A stretch of 15,730 bases of DNA from contig CABRIF010000055.1 of the NCBI GenBank assembly GCA_902470925.1, forward strand, positions 1 to 15,730, in the 5' to 3' direction. The translations under genes were made by a program, and so were the position numbers. This DNA is from an uncultured Collinsella sp. (GTDB taxonomy: Bacteria > Actinomycetota > Coriobacteriia > Coriobacteriales > Coriobacteriaceae). Positions 15,234-15,730 of this stretch are shown piece after piece (the first letter of the stretch is position 1; every line of letters begins with the position of its first letter). Below the pieces are notes generated by a model. It was given only the letters and a program-made list of their open reading frames with translations. It was not told the DNA's origin and did not search any database.

Positions 15234-15643
15234 CAGAACACCCCAGCTTCAACAAGTTCGCGCTGTTTCTCCTGTAGAAAAAAATCAGTGACTTTGGCGC
15301 AGAAGCGTGCCTCTTTGCCCGACCCCATCCGCTCGTACAGCGCAGCGTTGTAGTTTCTGGCAAGTAACTGCTCGCAGCGGAGGTAGAGTTCGTGAAGCTC
15401 TTGAATGGCGCCGTCTGCGTCGTTGTCAGTCGCGGCAGACGATGCTCGCAGCTCATCTGTGGTGTCATGCTCCTTGGGCCGACCCGCTTGCGGTGCAAGG
15501 GACATGCGCTGTCGCACCGACGTTTCGTCGACTCCCCATGAGCGCCCGATGCGAGTGCCTTTCAGCTTGCCCGTTTTGATGAGTTCGCGCACGCGCACTT
15601 GGCTGATGCCCAGCATGTCGGCTGCTTGTTTCGTGCTGACCAT
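15233..15643 (-). CDS. Excisionase/MerR-type HTH protein, presumed antitoxin
   Basis: A 136-aa protein with an N-terminal excisionase-like (HTH_17/MerR-type) DNA-binding domain: VSTKQAADMLGISQVRVREL (2-21), then IKTGKLKGTRIGRSWGV, whose basic wing is typical. A Pro/Gly linker (QAGRPKEHD) and an acidic stretch lead to a helical C-terminal half (about 75-136) that probably binds the kinase. ATG 15643 is chosen because GGAAGG (15648-15653) precedes it at 4 nt; a TTG at 15655 is possible but overlaps that site. It is upstream of and overlaps the kinase by one base, the usual antitoxin-first order. An inverted repeat over its promoter suggests autorepression. Antitoxin role is inferred from context. 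Confidence 0.75.
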   Translation of the reverse strand: MVSTKQAADMLGISQVRVRELIKTGKLKGTRIGRSWGVDETSVRQRMSLAPQAGRPKEHDTTDELRASSAATDNDADGAIQELHELYLRCEQLLARNYNAALYERMGSGKEARFCAKVTDFFLQEKQRELVEAGVF

Positions 15644-15682
15644 AATACCTTCCAATACATAAGGTTTCTATTGAAAGGTATT
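15644..15682 (-). promoter_or_regulatory. Inverted-repeat operator of the TA-like operon
   Basis: AATACCTTCCAATA (15644-15657) and TATTGAAAGGTATT (15669-15682) are complementary at 13 of 14 positions, centre 11 bp. One arm covers the ribosome site of the HTH gene and the other touches the -10 box, a layout expected for autorepression by the HTH protein. Confidence 0.7.
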
Positions 15683-15685
15683 ATA
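15680..15685 (-). promoter_or_regulatory. Perfect -10 box of the TA-like operon
   Basis: TATAAT on the minus strand, overlapping the distal operator arm. Transcription would start near 15673, giving a ~30-nt leader. No good -35 is seen, which suggests an activator or a weak promoter. Confidence 0.5.
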
Positions 15686-15700
15686 GCTGCTCTTGATGTA

Positions 15701-15730
15701 ATGGCGTTGCGGGTAAGCAGGGCGAGTATC
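15701..15730 (-). repeat. Further 30-bp repeat unit, running off the window
   Basis: It aligns without gaps to 14339-14368 at 25 of 30 positions, in the same orientation, starting ATGGCGTTGCGGGT. Its minus-strand frame reads DTRPAYPQRH, against DTRRTDPQRH at 14339. The array therefore resumes 15 bp beyond the -10 box of the TA-like operon. Confidence 0.75.

Noticed and set aside
14183..15730. Integron cassette array with attC sites carrying a TA module
   Set aside because: The units lack paired GTTRRRY/RYYYAAC core sites and there is no integrase in the window.

Overview
The window is a high-GC bacterial contig end. Gene content and sequence style suggest Actinomycetota, probably Coriobacteriia (Collinsella/Olsenella-like). 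I infer this from high GC, a high-affinity Kdp potassium pump, and an arginine deiminase (ADI) cluster served by YfcC/DcuC-type carriers; no rRNA or other taxonomic marker is present. Bases 1-49 are not genomic: they are an Illumina Nextera read-2 adapter with an i7 index, so the first gene is cut artificially.

Layout. (1) 50-3904, plus strand: kdpA (5' end missing), kdpB and kdpC, the ATP-driven K+ importer. The kdpC start and body lie in different frames. (2) 4002-4328, minus: a single-domain MGMT-family DNA repair protein. (3) 4329-5104: no convincing gene, but a promoter plus strong terminator unit that could make a ~130-nt RNA, and a long hairpin just downstream of trpS. (4) 5105-7569, minus: trpS and a WecA/TagO-type polyprenyl-phosphate sugar-1-phosphate transferase with a His-rich tail. 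(5) 7815-13892, plus: an arginine/ornithine catabolic locus: YfcC-type carrier 1, own terminator, a long AT-rich control region, arcA, a structured 192-nt intergenic region, arcB, YfcC-type carrier 2, terminator. Arginine is deiminated to citrulline (ArcA) and citrulline phosphorolysed to ornithine and carbamoyl phosphate (ArcB); the carriers probably exchange arginine for ornithine. Carbamate kinase (arcC), needed to recover ATP, is absent from the window. (6) 14084-15730: a degenerate array of ~30-bp units, which read in one frame as an Asp/Pro-rich decapeptide, surrounds a two-gene toxin-antitoxin-like module on the minus strand: an excisionase-type HTH protein and a zeta-toxin-like P-loop kinase.

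The most unusual part is region 6. The TA-like operon has a near-perfect 14-bp inverted-repeat operator over its -10 box and start region. It is bracketed within 6-20 bp by units of the same 30-bp repeat family, in opposite orientations. Second is the arcA-arcB spacer, where an upstream 11-nt segment is perfectly complementary to the 3' arm of a terminator-like hairpin, the arrangement expected of an attenuator.
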